A stretch of DNA of 64,000 bases from Uloborus plumipes (Eukaryota > Arthropoda > Arachnida > Araneae > Uloboridae): positions 46,478 through 110,477 of the forward strand of contig JAXGGA010003004.1 in the NCBI GenBank assembly GCA_038373865.1. Direction: 5' to 3'. Below the pieces are notes generated by a model, which made no database searches, was not told the origin of the DNA, and saw only the letters and a list, made by a program, of their open reading frames with translations. The number at the start of each line of letters is the position of its first letter. Position 1 is the first letter of the stretch. Positions 36,401-48,400 of the stretch are shown here, piece by piece. The translations under genes were made by a program, and so were the position numbers.

Positions 36401-39400
36401 TTTTTCTTTTTTTTCCAAATAAATGCTTGTTTTTGGTAAATTTTGTTGCGTCTGTGTCTTTCCTTTCTCTTTCTATTTTTAATTACGTTATGTAGCAGTT
36501 TTATAGTAAAATGTCAAAATAATTGCCGGTTTTTATGTTCTGGGATTGGTGCATGTTGCGGTGTGTAATAATTTATATGTATTATGTTTTAGAAGCGAGG
36601 AAATAAATAAATAAAAAATGATTATTTATCGAATATTAAGACAAATTTCGCACAGGGCCGCTAAAAGTCTAAGCACGCCCCTGGATGGCATGGTTATTAT
36701 TGCAATTCAACTAATTTAATGAAATGTGTGTTACTGTTATTTTTATTTACTTAAAACTTAAATATTATTCATATAATTATTTATATTAAAAGAGAGAAAA
36801 TCTTTTCCATCATTAGCAACAAAAACAGCAATCCAAACAAGATATTCAAGATTTGAAAAGTCAGTGTTAGACTTTGCTTTGTAAAAATTTTACTGTTCTC
36901 CTCCATTATATGCATGACACCTTACATGAGGAGGCTAGAAAGTATCAGGGCAGTATGGAATAGACTGAGAAGAAGCTGAGATGAAAAATCTGCGATTTAA
37001 ACTTATTTTGTTAATCTATTAACAAAAAAAGATTGGCTCCTAGCGATATAGTAACCGGCCGCATAATAAAGCCACAATATTTTTCCTCAGATCTGTGAAT
37101 TTTCCCTTAATTATTGTTATTTTTTCCAATTCTACACTCCTATGGTTAGTTTTTCTTTCTTGAGTGCTCTATTGTAAAGTGTCAAAAGGGAAGAGTTTCA
37201 CGAAGAAAGAAACCAGATGTTGAAACTGAAAAAGTTACACTAACAAAATTTTTTGTTTGATTAAAATATTGTGATAGTTTGTTGCAGAAATTTAAGTTCA
37301 AAATAATCCATAAATCTTCCATAGTTATTGTCTGTGCAAAGCTTTTAATAAATTTTTGTGTTTTTATTTTCAAGCGTATATTTTGGCTGTAGTATATTGT
37401 ATCATTCTTTTCTATATGTTTTAAGTGTGTGATAAAACAAGTACGTAAGTTATCTTTTTACAAAAAAGAAAAAAAAGTTCAAAAGAAAGGCTCTTCCTTC
37501 AAGTAATTCATTCTTTACTTTTTTTTTTACTTTTTGAAGTTAATATTTTTGCGCATGTTAACTTAAAACAAATCATTTCATATTTTTAGGCATCCTTTTG
37601 AAGCTCCTCTTAATACTTCTGAACCTGAAGATTCTGCAGATCCTGATCAGTTACGAGACACTTGCAGTAAATTTTTCTCAAGAGATCAAAGGATAAGTTG
37701 GACAAATTATCTGAGTCCTAGAGTAAGCATTGGCACATTTTGTGACTCAATCCTGTGTTTGTCTCATGATGCTTTAATTGCATTGATTTATTTCTCTTTA
37801 ACTCTAGGATTTTGTTTTTCCTTTTTAGTGTACATGTATTTGAAATTAACTTGAAAAATGTCTTTAATTTCTCATTTCTTGTTATGCTAGAATAAAAATT
37901 CAAACTGTAAATGTATGAATGAATGTATCAAATGAACTACACTATTGTATGAAAAATTCAAGTGGCTATTAAATTATGTGTCAAGAAGCAAGAAAAATTT
38001 TCTAATTAAAAAATTCGAGCAATTAAAAAGATGAGAGTGGAGAAGGCACATGATTGTAGATCTTTTGTCTCTTCACTATTCTAGTAAAATATGCTAAATT
38101 GGGAATATTGCTAATTATTCTGAGGTTTTTCACTTTAAAGCAGTGTTCCTCTATAAGTTTGCCCCCAAAAATAGTTGAAAAATGGCTTGTAGAGCAAAAA
38201 AAACTTGTCCTTCAAAAGTTTTTTATTCTTTATAAGATTTTTTTTGTAAACGGGAAATTTTTTTTCCTCTAAAAACTCTGTCAAAAACTCAACCAGGTGC
38301 CTAGAATGGTTCCGTTAAATGATTTCTCATTTTAAACGTGAATGAGAACAAAACGGTTTTCAATAAAAATAGGTTGTTTTCAACATTTTCATTTGAAAAT
38401 CAACATATAGTGAAAAAATACACAGCGTTCAAATAGTTCCACAAACAGTCCGATACCACACTGTATTGTTCTTATTTACTTTAAACTATGCAATACGCAT
38501 CCCTCATTTATTACATATGGATATAGTATTTTACAGCGAATGGGCAATAACAAAGCTGGATTTTTCAGAGGTTGGACATAGACCTCAAACTATCGCCCGT
38601 ACCTAATCCTTAAAGATTATAAATCAAGTTTTAATTGGAGAGGAAAAAAGAAATAAGTTAAATGTACAAATTACAAGACAAGTTCAAAACAGAGAAACCC
38701 TTTTTTATTAATTTATTGCATTGAAGGTTAGATAAAATGCCAAAAGTTACAGATCCTAATAAAGCTATTAAAGTAGGCCTTTGGCGACATCAAAGTAAAG
38801 ACAAAGCTTGTTTTAAAAACAGAGTCTTTAAAACGTAGTTCCTTTAATCTCACATTTCGTCATGTTAAGAGTTAGTTTCAGACTCAATCTAGGTGAAACA
38901 TTTAAAATTGACGTAATTTTAGGCTAGTTTTGGTAACATTAACAATGGAGAAATAGGTCTCACATAAATTCTTTTCACAATAAAAGTTATATTAATGCTA
39001 GTTTTAGTCATATTAGGGGTACTAGTGCTACTATTGAAGTCAAAGGTATTTTGAAGTTTTAAAAGCCTAAATTTAAACCATTTTTGTTGATGTTGAGGGA
39101 ATAGTAAGGGTTCGGGAGTTTTTCCACAAATTTTTTCACATTGCAGTCTGAAAAATGCAACTGTTAGCTACCTTCAGTAAGTTCGGGCGATGCTCTAATA
39201 ACACAAAAAGGTAGTTATGTATGGTGGCTCTCTTCTAAAAATATTTAGGAACCGACTTCCCAAAAACACAATTTTAGGCTTTGTTTGGTTATAATTGGAG
39301 AAAGAATAGACAGACAGTTCGAGATTCCCTCCCGCAATCATTTTTTAAATCATTGGGCTGTCTTTTAGGATGAAGGTTTCATAGCTTTTCGACAGAAGTG

Positions 39401-42400
39401 TCTAAAAACGAAATTTTAAGCTATGTGTGGTTATGTTACAAAAAGAGGTAGGTGGTTCTGGATATTTACCCTGGAACTTTTTTAAAGGTGGAGTTTTCAA
39501 AACGGAATTTAAACTATTTTTTTATCTTATTCGAACAATTTTCAAATGTATATCAATAAAACACAATTTTAGGCTATTTTAGATAATTACAATATGAAAG
39601 TGGCGACCGAACTAAAAAAACTTTTTTGAAACTGATGTGCTATTGGCGAGTTTTGAGCTATCTTTGATGATATCAAGCCAATTTCAAAATATATCCACCG
39701 CCCCCTTACTGCCCAAAATATGTCCACCGCCCCCCTGCCGCCCAAAATATGTCCACCGGCCCCTGCCACCAAAATATGTTCACCGCCTATCAACATCTTC
39801 TCACCGCCACAGTTGAGAACCACTGATTTAAACCAATAGATTTAAATCACAATCTAAATCAAAAGATCTTTTTTAATATGATCGATTTAAATCATTTTTT
39901 AACTTTGCCTTTTTTTAACTAAATCTTAATTTTTTTTTTTTTTTTTTTTTGATTTCATCAGTTCTGCCTTTTTACGAGTCAGCATAACCTTTCTTGTATT
40001 GATTTTGTCACTAGGATTTTTTCTCACTTGACCATTTTTACCTATTCATAAATTATCTCTCCTTACTCAATCAAAAAATTTACATTTAAAGTCAGTGGGT
40101 ACTTTTAAATTAGTCTATTTTTTACTAACCACTATATTCAGGATTTTTTTTTAATGAAAATGATGAGAAAATTTAATGGCACTGATAAAAGAAAGATGAG
40201 TGTGCAAATAAGCTCTGGAAAATTATGTGCTGTAGTATAGGCATTATTTGTACAAATTGGAAAAATGAAACTTAAAATTAATATTGCTTCATAAACTCTT
40301 ATTCAAAAAATTGAAGCATGACATTTAAATCTTAAAATCCAAAAAAATATTGAAAAAATATTTATCAAATGAAAAGGTTGTAGTTTGCAGTTTTTTGCTG
40401 TGAATATACATGTAAACATTGAATATATAGATTTTTATATACTTTTATTAGAAAGTGGGCAAATAAAAATGGGCAACCATCAGGTTTAAAGATACTCTCT
40501 CTATGCATAAAGAGTAAACTTTTTTTTTGTTTTTAATCTGATATGTGTTTTTTACCAAAACAAATAATTTTCAGTAGAAAAAAAAGTAATTTATATTTTG
40601 TTTTTCCTTTACATAACTCTCTTTTGAACTTCATCTCACACAACACTTTTCAACTTAAAGGAAAATAATGAGATGTTAAGAAACACAAATTGGAGGATAC
40701 TGTAGGCAAGTTTTTCAAAGTTACCAGAACTCATGTTTTCAATGCAAAAAAATAAAGAATAGGGCATGTAGATAAGAAGACATCTGGCAACAGCCAACTT
40801 ATTTATTTCCCCGTTTTTATGCATTTGTAGTACTTTGTCTGTTACTGATCATCATGAATCATGCATTTGTATTGAACTGATTTTACATGATATTATGGAA
40901 ACTTTTTGGTGGTCTAATAATTTAAATTTAATTATTTTGAAATTTTTAGTCGAATCAATTTCAAGCTTATTTATATTTATCCGTATAAATTGACAGATTA
41001 AAAAGTTTTCTAAAACCGTTTTTAAAAAATCAAAAAAAAGAAACTTTTAAATTTTTAAAAATCTTTTTTTTTTTTTTTTTCTAAATCATGATTTTTTTAC
41101 ACCTTGTTTTTGTGAAAAGTATGCTAAGGATTTTTTTTTCTTAAGTATGCTATTTAAAAGTTTTAATTTTAAAAAGTTTGTTATGCATTTCTTATAACTT
41201 AAAGTTTGAAGCAGTCTTCTTTTTGCAGCAAAAACCCTTTATTTCTTTAAAACTTAAATCTACAGTACACTTTTCATGGATTTTATTTTATTTTTTTTTT
41301 TAACATAGTTACATTCATGTTACTTTCCTAAAATGTTCTTATTTAGCTATTATGTAAATAAATATTTTAAAAAAAAAGTAAATATTTTAACATATTTGGA
41401 GAAATTCAGCATGTTAAGAAAAATTTATTAGTAAAAATTAATAAAACTAAAAACGCTCCATGCAGAACAATATTGAGCAAATATCTTTAAAATATTTTTT
41501 TCCACACCTATATTTAATGTTTAACAAATTGATGACAGAAATGTTTCATATTTATTGTTTAAATTAAAAATAAAGACAAAAATGAATGTTCCCATCATAT
41601 TTTCAAAAAAAAAAAGTCGAAACGGGCTTATTTCAAGTTTATACCTGCTACAACATAACTTTGCCTCCAGTTTTCAAAAATCTGTTTCCTACAATTGATA
41701 TATAAAGCATTAGGGTATACAGAAAAAAGTTATCTTCATATGTACATTTTTTAAACCGAGGGAGCATTTCGAAGTTTCAGTTCGCAGCAAATTCTTCGTT
41801 CTGAGAAAAACTCATTTTTATGTTTCAAAGAGCAATTTCTAGCTGTGTAGGTAAAACGCTAAAATACGCAATATCTCAGGAAATAAAGGTCGAATCAAAA
41901 CAATTCTTTTTGCCCTGGATAAAGCTCTTTTCAGAGCATAAAAATAGTTCAAAAACAAAAATCAACATTTTGAAGGATTTTTGTCAATTTCAAAGTGTAC
42001 TGTAGCCATGTCTCAAACAGTTAAGCTTTGCAATAACTTGAGCTCTCAGTAGCTCCCAAATGTAAATATACACTTTGAATTGTAACTTTGTGAATGAAAA
42101 CTTGACTCCGTTATTTATACAGCAATCTTCAATCCAAAGATAATTTATTTACAAGCATAATTTAGTGTTTAATTACAGTGAAGAATATGCATTTTTTTAA
42201 CAGAAGTTAAGATTTTTCATATATTCATGCTTCTAGTATATTTCTTGTATATGAGCTGCATTTGAATTGTATTTTTTCTTTTCTATTCTTTTTGACTGAT
42301 CTAAATATATTTTTCCTCTCTAGAATTGTTATTCTAATAACATCAAGTCATCTTATGATTACGATAAATTGGTGCCAAAAGAAGTTATTGGGCGACCTTG

Positions 42401-45400
42401 TCAAGAGAAAAAACCCGAGATCCCTTCAAATTGTGAAGCAATTTATGGTGCTGTGACACCTTTTCCTAGCTTTGGAAAGACTTCTGATGTAACAGTTAAA
42501 CAATCTGAACTAGTATCTCATGCACAAGAGGATTCATATTATTGTAGAAGAGCACAAAATTTGACTGAACAAAGCAGTCCAGAGGAAACACAAGTAGATG
42601 AAACAAAAGTGCCAAATAAGGATAGTGTTGATGCTGCGGAATCTTTGCAGCCTGGTGCTGCAAATGACTGCTGTGGTGACGCTAATGACCTGTATAAATC
42701 ATCTTCTGAATCTGGAAGAGGAACAATGCATAGCAGCATGCATGGCTGTAAAAGTGTTATGTCTCCTCATAGTAGTGGCGTAAGTGCTGGTAGCAATCTT
42801 GATACAAGTCTTGACTCAGATCATAGTGCAAATGGAACTATTTGGGCACAACAAAAACATAGTAGTGATGAAAAAAGATATGGGTCAGGAGAGTTTCAAG
42901 CAGAACAACTGAAACATATATATGAAACACCAAATACTGCAATGAATAGTAGGCAACTCTTAGAGAAAGAGAGACGAGAGCATCACGATGATAGAACTAG
43001 TGAAAGCTTATCTGTTACACCACCTCTTCCACCTTTATCTCCAGCTCCTTCACCACCTTTAAGTGCTGAACATTCACCAAAGCTTTCTCCAAGGGCAAAA
43101 TACAAGTTGTCTTTAAGGTATTCAATCTTTCCTTTTTTTAATTTCACATGAAAGCTCACTTGACAGAAAGGCTTAATATTTCTTCATTATTTTATCAATT
43201 AAGAGTTTGTTTTATATTTAAACCTTTCAAAAGATTTCTTGCCGGCCACCTTGTCTAGTGGTCAGAGTAGTCTGCCATGGATGGTGTGGCCCCGGGTTCG
43301 AGTCCCGGCTTGGGCATGGATGTGCTTTCTCTCTCATGTCTTGTCCTTTCTTTGAGTGAATGTGTTGTGTGAAAGGTTGCCTACCCTATAAACGGGTACC
43401 TATAGCATGCGTGTACTGTGGAAGTCGGACTTCAGACCAAATAATGGTACAGTTGGAAAAGTGAAGCAGCGCACTCCAAATTGCCAGCCTGGCTGGCACA
43501 CGACAAAAAAGAAAAAAAGATTTCTTTTAATGAACATATCATCAATTTTTACTAGATCTTGATTTTGATGAACCATTTCATGACAATCAGTACTTAAATC
43601 TTTTAATTCAGTTGCCATTGATATTCTGCTGTCATAAATTTTTAATGCTGTGCAGGTTTTTACTATATTCTATTGTAAAACACTATCTACGTCTTTGCCT
43701 ATTGCACAAAAAAAAAAATCATTTCTAGACTTTAAGATTTTGTTTAAAAACTCAAAATTTTACCTGTTGTTAATAATATTGTAAATAGATATAATTTATA
43801 TTTTTAACCACTGAATTTGGCATTTATTCCATTAACTTTCATTGAAACTTACTTTACTATATGAAGCTTTTTTTGTAAGTTGTTTTCTCTGCTTAGTTGA
43901 CAGTTAGCATAGGGTTCTATAGGCTTGATGAGATATCACAAAGTTGCATCATTTATGGTGACTAATCTGGCAAGACGTCGAAAATCTTGCCTAGCTTCAT
44001 GACTTTACAAACTTAATTGAAAAAAGGCCGATTTCGCTAAAATATTCAGTTTGGTAAAAAAGAGCTAGCTGCTCATAGCTCCACTAAAGTAGATCTTACC
44101 TTTTTGTAAGTTAGAAATTTGTAGTTTAGCTCTTGCAAAGCTGATGTCCCTTAAGCTGTGCCATCAACATTATTTCGCCCTAGTGTGTTTATACACTGCT
44201 CGACATTGAAAATGCAACACCAAGAAGGAGTGGTCAGAAATTGATGAAATTCGGTAAGAAGACAAAGACAGCATGGAACAATAAGTGATATTTATTTCAA
44301 AATAAATAAGCAAAATTTAGAGCGAGGACGGCGTCGGCTCAGTAAGAAGTAGGACCACCGCGGACAGCGATGCACGAAGAAACACGTCTAGGCATGGAGT
44401 CAATAAACCTGCGGATGGTGTCCTGAGGGATGGCACTCCATTCCCTTTCAACCATTTGCCACAGTTCGTCCTCTGAACGAGGCAGTGACAGGTTCTGCAA
44501 ACGGCATCCAATCACGTCCCACACATGTTCGATTGGTGACAAGTCAGGAGAGTATGGTGGCCAGGAAAGCATCTGTACACCTCGTAGAGCATGTTGGCTG
44601 ATTCGAGCACTATGAGGCCGGGCGTTATCCTGTTGAAAAATTGCATTTGGCAGACCCTGAAGGTAGGGGATTGCCACCGGCCGCAGTACATTATCTACAT
44701 ATCGTTGGGCCGTCATAGTGTCCTGAATACGAACTAGAGGTGATACGGAATTGTATGCAATAGCGCCCCAAACCATTATGCCACGTTGTCGCGCTGTGGG
44801 GCGTTCCACAGTTACTGCCGGATTCGATCTTTCTCCACGTCGACGCCACACACGTATGCGATGACTATCGCTGGACAAACAGAAGCGGGATTCATCTGAG
44901 AACACTACGGTTTGCCATTCTGCCATCCACGTCGCTCTGGTCCGGCACCATTCCAAATGTTGGAGTCTGTGCTGTGAGGTCAATGGCAGTCTTCTTAGCA
45001 GGCGCCGTGATTGCAGGCCACGTGCAACCAGTCGACGGGAAATGGTTCTGGTCGACACAGGAACATCCAGGGTACCTTGCTTGTGCTGCAGAATTGACGT
45101 ACAAGTGACTTGCGGGTCCGCCACAGCTTGTCGGTGAATCCGTCGATCCAAGCGGTCTGACGTCACTCTGGCTGCACCTGCACCCCTCAATGTGGCTACA
45201 TTTCCTCTTTCCAACCATCTCCGACACAGCCGATGCACAGTGCTTGCATCCATGTGGGTATCAGCTGCAATTTGACGTATGGACCAACCTCCCCTTCTCA
45301 GTCTGATCACCATACCCCTTGTAAAGTCGTCTATATGCTGGAAGTGTCTTTGTTGATGACGGCGTGGCATTTCCTCCTATCACACGTATCCTTCGAGACA

Positions 45401-48400
45401 AAAACCAAATTTCTCCGATAATTAGTCTGACAGAAAAGCCAACATGAACATAGCCCACTTTTCAACTTCATTCTCTTAGATCTTACTTCACATGCGTCGG
45501 AGAGCTGCGCATTTCATATCATTTGCATAACTCAGTGACGTGCGTCTACGGTAAAATTTGCATGAATTTCTGACCACTCCTTCTTGGTGTTGCATTTTCA
45601 ATGTCGAGCAGTGTAGTATTTGGAAGTAAAGACTTGTTTGCTTCTGTGTTATGAGATTTGTCTGAATTATATTGCTTTCTATTCAGTGAAAAACAGTTCT
45701 TATTTATTCAAAACCAATTATGTAATAAATATCAATATCTATTCCTCATTGTGACGTTTACACATTTCTGAATTTTTTGTTTTTTAAAAACTGTTGATTT
45801 ATTTCTGGAGCTGTGATGCACAACCTATTATCCATCAGCCAAAACTGACCTACAAAGCCTGTTGAATTAACCCAATGGCCAGTTTTTGAGAAAAAAATGA
45901 CTAAAAATAATTAAATAATTAATAATAATAAACTCAAAATATTACAAGTCGTTTATGAAATGTTTAATATTAATTGGTCATTTTTTTTTTTTTTCAATCC
46001 AGAAGAGTTAGCTCTTTAAAAAGGAAGCTGTTCGTGTTTTACTGCACTGGTCATTAAAAATTTGAGCAGATCAACAGTTAAAATTCCAACCATCCCAAAA
46101 GTCATTGTTTTGTACCAAATTTTACTTAAAATTATCAGTTATTTAATGTAAACTTTTAATTGAATTTAAAACATATGCTCTCATACATTTGTATTAAATG
46201 TTTAAAAAAAAATTTATTTGTGCTTAATTAAAGAAATTAATAATGACTATGTTAAGTCATACTTGCTATTCCCAGCTTTGTTTATGTATGTTAATTAATG
46301 TTGTACATATCTGTACCTCAGAACCAGATCAATGTAAGTCCAAAAATGGCGGTTTTCACTTTATTGCTTCATTGTATGTAGAATCTTATTCTGCATCCAC
46401 CCATGAGAACGTTATTCTATAAAACAAATTGCATCACAATTATTTAGCAGCATTTATAGAGCACGAGTTCCATCTTTTGCATGTACTCTGCAGTCGTTTT
46501 TGCCTTCTGCTGAAAAGTTACGAAAATGGACTTACGTTAGTCTATTTCTGAGGTACAGATATTATCCACACTTGAGTGGAGGAATTAGCTACTCTATTGT
46601 AAGTTTTAATTTATTTTCAAATGGAGTGTTAAATATTCTGAATTTGTATGACTTAGATAGAACTTTTCCTTTTTAAGCGAACCTCAACATGATCAATTTC
46701 AGTTTTGTGGCTCACTGTCTCAAAAAAGTTGTGAATCTTAGTTGTAGAAATATGAATTTAATATGCTTTCATGAATCCAACTAGGAGTTTAATATTTTAT
46801 TTTCTCTCTTAATTTCAGTGCATCTGCATTAAATGGAAACTATAATAAATCCGAGCACCAAAAACATTGTGAAGCACAATCTACAAAATCCACCCCTGGC
46901 AAAAAAAGCGGAGTACGGCGGACAACAAGTATCAATCAAGCCACATGTAGACATCGCAGTGGGAAAATGTATCAGTGTTCTAAAGCACCTCTTCCTTCTA
47001 ATCACAGATTAGGGATTTCACATGGCAATTGTGGTACAAAGAAGTGTAACAGCTCTCCCCCTTCTAGACATCACTCCAAAAATCATTTAGGTATTTTTTA
47101 TTCATTTATTTTTATTTCATGTATGAATATTTTTATGTTTATTAATGTATATTTTTACAAAGTCTCAGAAAGATTTTCACTGAAATCCAAGTAACAATTT
47201 TGGCGATAGGATTGTGATTTTTTAATATACTTTCTATTATTCAAAGGTGTAGTTGCCACATTATTTTTAATAACTACACTAGACAGTTCTATGTTTTATG
47301 ATCTTTTTTATTTTCAGTACACAGGTCAGAGTTTTTTTTTTCATACATCCCTATTTTGCTGACAATGTGCTAACTACTCTTTCCTGACCCAAAGGTGAAA
47401 TAATTGGGGAAGTTTCATTTTTGCCGGTTTGTTTTAAAAATAACTCGGTAACAGCTCATCTATCAAGGATTTAAATTATTGAAAGGCTCAAAAATCGAAA
47501 ATAAATGCATAGTTTTGGATCAATTTTGTATTTGTGCTGGTATTTTTTGTCTGAAAAGATTACTTGTTTATTTTTAGCTATTAAAGAAATTTTACTATAT
47601 GAAAACCAGTTATCTAAAAAAAAAAAAAAAATTATGCCCAATCCAAAACAATTTCATTAAATTTCTAACTGATATTTAATATTCATTCAATTGGTAAAGA
47701 CAAAAATGTTACACACTGCGATGCAAAAGTTTAGACAAATGGCAAATATATGAATAAAAAGAAGACTATTCTACGAAATGCTTTCAAATTTCTACTGCAG
47801 GTACACAATATGGTCCCAAACACGCGTCTGGAGTTCTTAAAAATATAACTGGAACAAAATTTTGGGCATTGCAAAAGATATTTTTTTTCATTGTTGCAAA
47901 AGTTTAGACAATAGTCAGATTTTATGCAAATATCCCTAGAAATGTGATTGGTGGAGGAACGGCGGGACTTCATTATTCGAATATAAAGTGCATAGATTGC
48001 TGAATAAATAATCAAAATCTCAAAAGCTCTGTAGTCCTCGTGTAAAGAAGATGAGAAAGTTTGGAAGCCGAAATTTGAAAATGAACCTACTTTATTAATT
48101 TTTTGTCCTTTAAATCGGCTCTAGTATGGTAGTACATTGTTTTTTACTTTGTGGAGAGCAAATTCAGACATGTGTATCAATCAAAAAGGGCAAGAAAAAT
48201 TATATTTCTTAAGGATGAAGGAATTGAAAAAAGTCTTGAACTAACAATTCGCCCCTTAATCCTACAAAACTTCAACTTGGGTCAAAAACAGCACGTGACA
48301 GCATAAGTAGATGAACAACTGAATCGGAATGCATAAAAAAAAACAAAGAATTGTGCCTGAGCCTTTTCGGACAGTGTCCCAAATAAGCCAGATTTTAATG

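Larger units (their letters stand above)
33100..36683. mobile_element. hAT element, non-autonomous or decayed (3.6 kb)
   Basis: Ends CAGGGCCGTGCTTAG and CTAAGCACGCCCCTG are inverted repeats with one mismatch plus one extra position, and the 8-bp target duplication GATGGCAT (33092-33099 and 36684-36691) is exact. CACAGGGCCGCTAAAA occurs at both ends. A complete second TIR element lies inside at 33275. I found no transposase frame, so the carried DNA is of unknown origin. Confidence 0.9.

Noticed and set aside
43241..43320. tRNA gene
   Set aside because: A and B boxes are present, but the body cannot fold into a normal cloverleaf as far as I can tell, and the A-rich tail and target duplication mark it as a SINE.
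44430..45458. Frames of 61-111 residues opposite or overlapping the transposase
   Set aside because: Shadows of the transposase in other frames; the same ones recur at the second copy.
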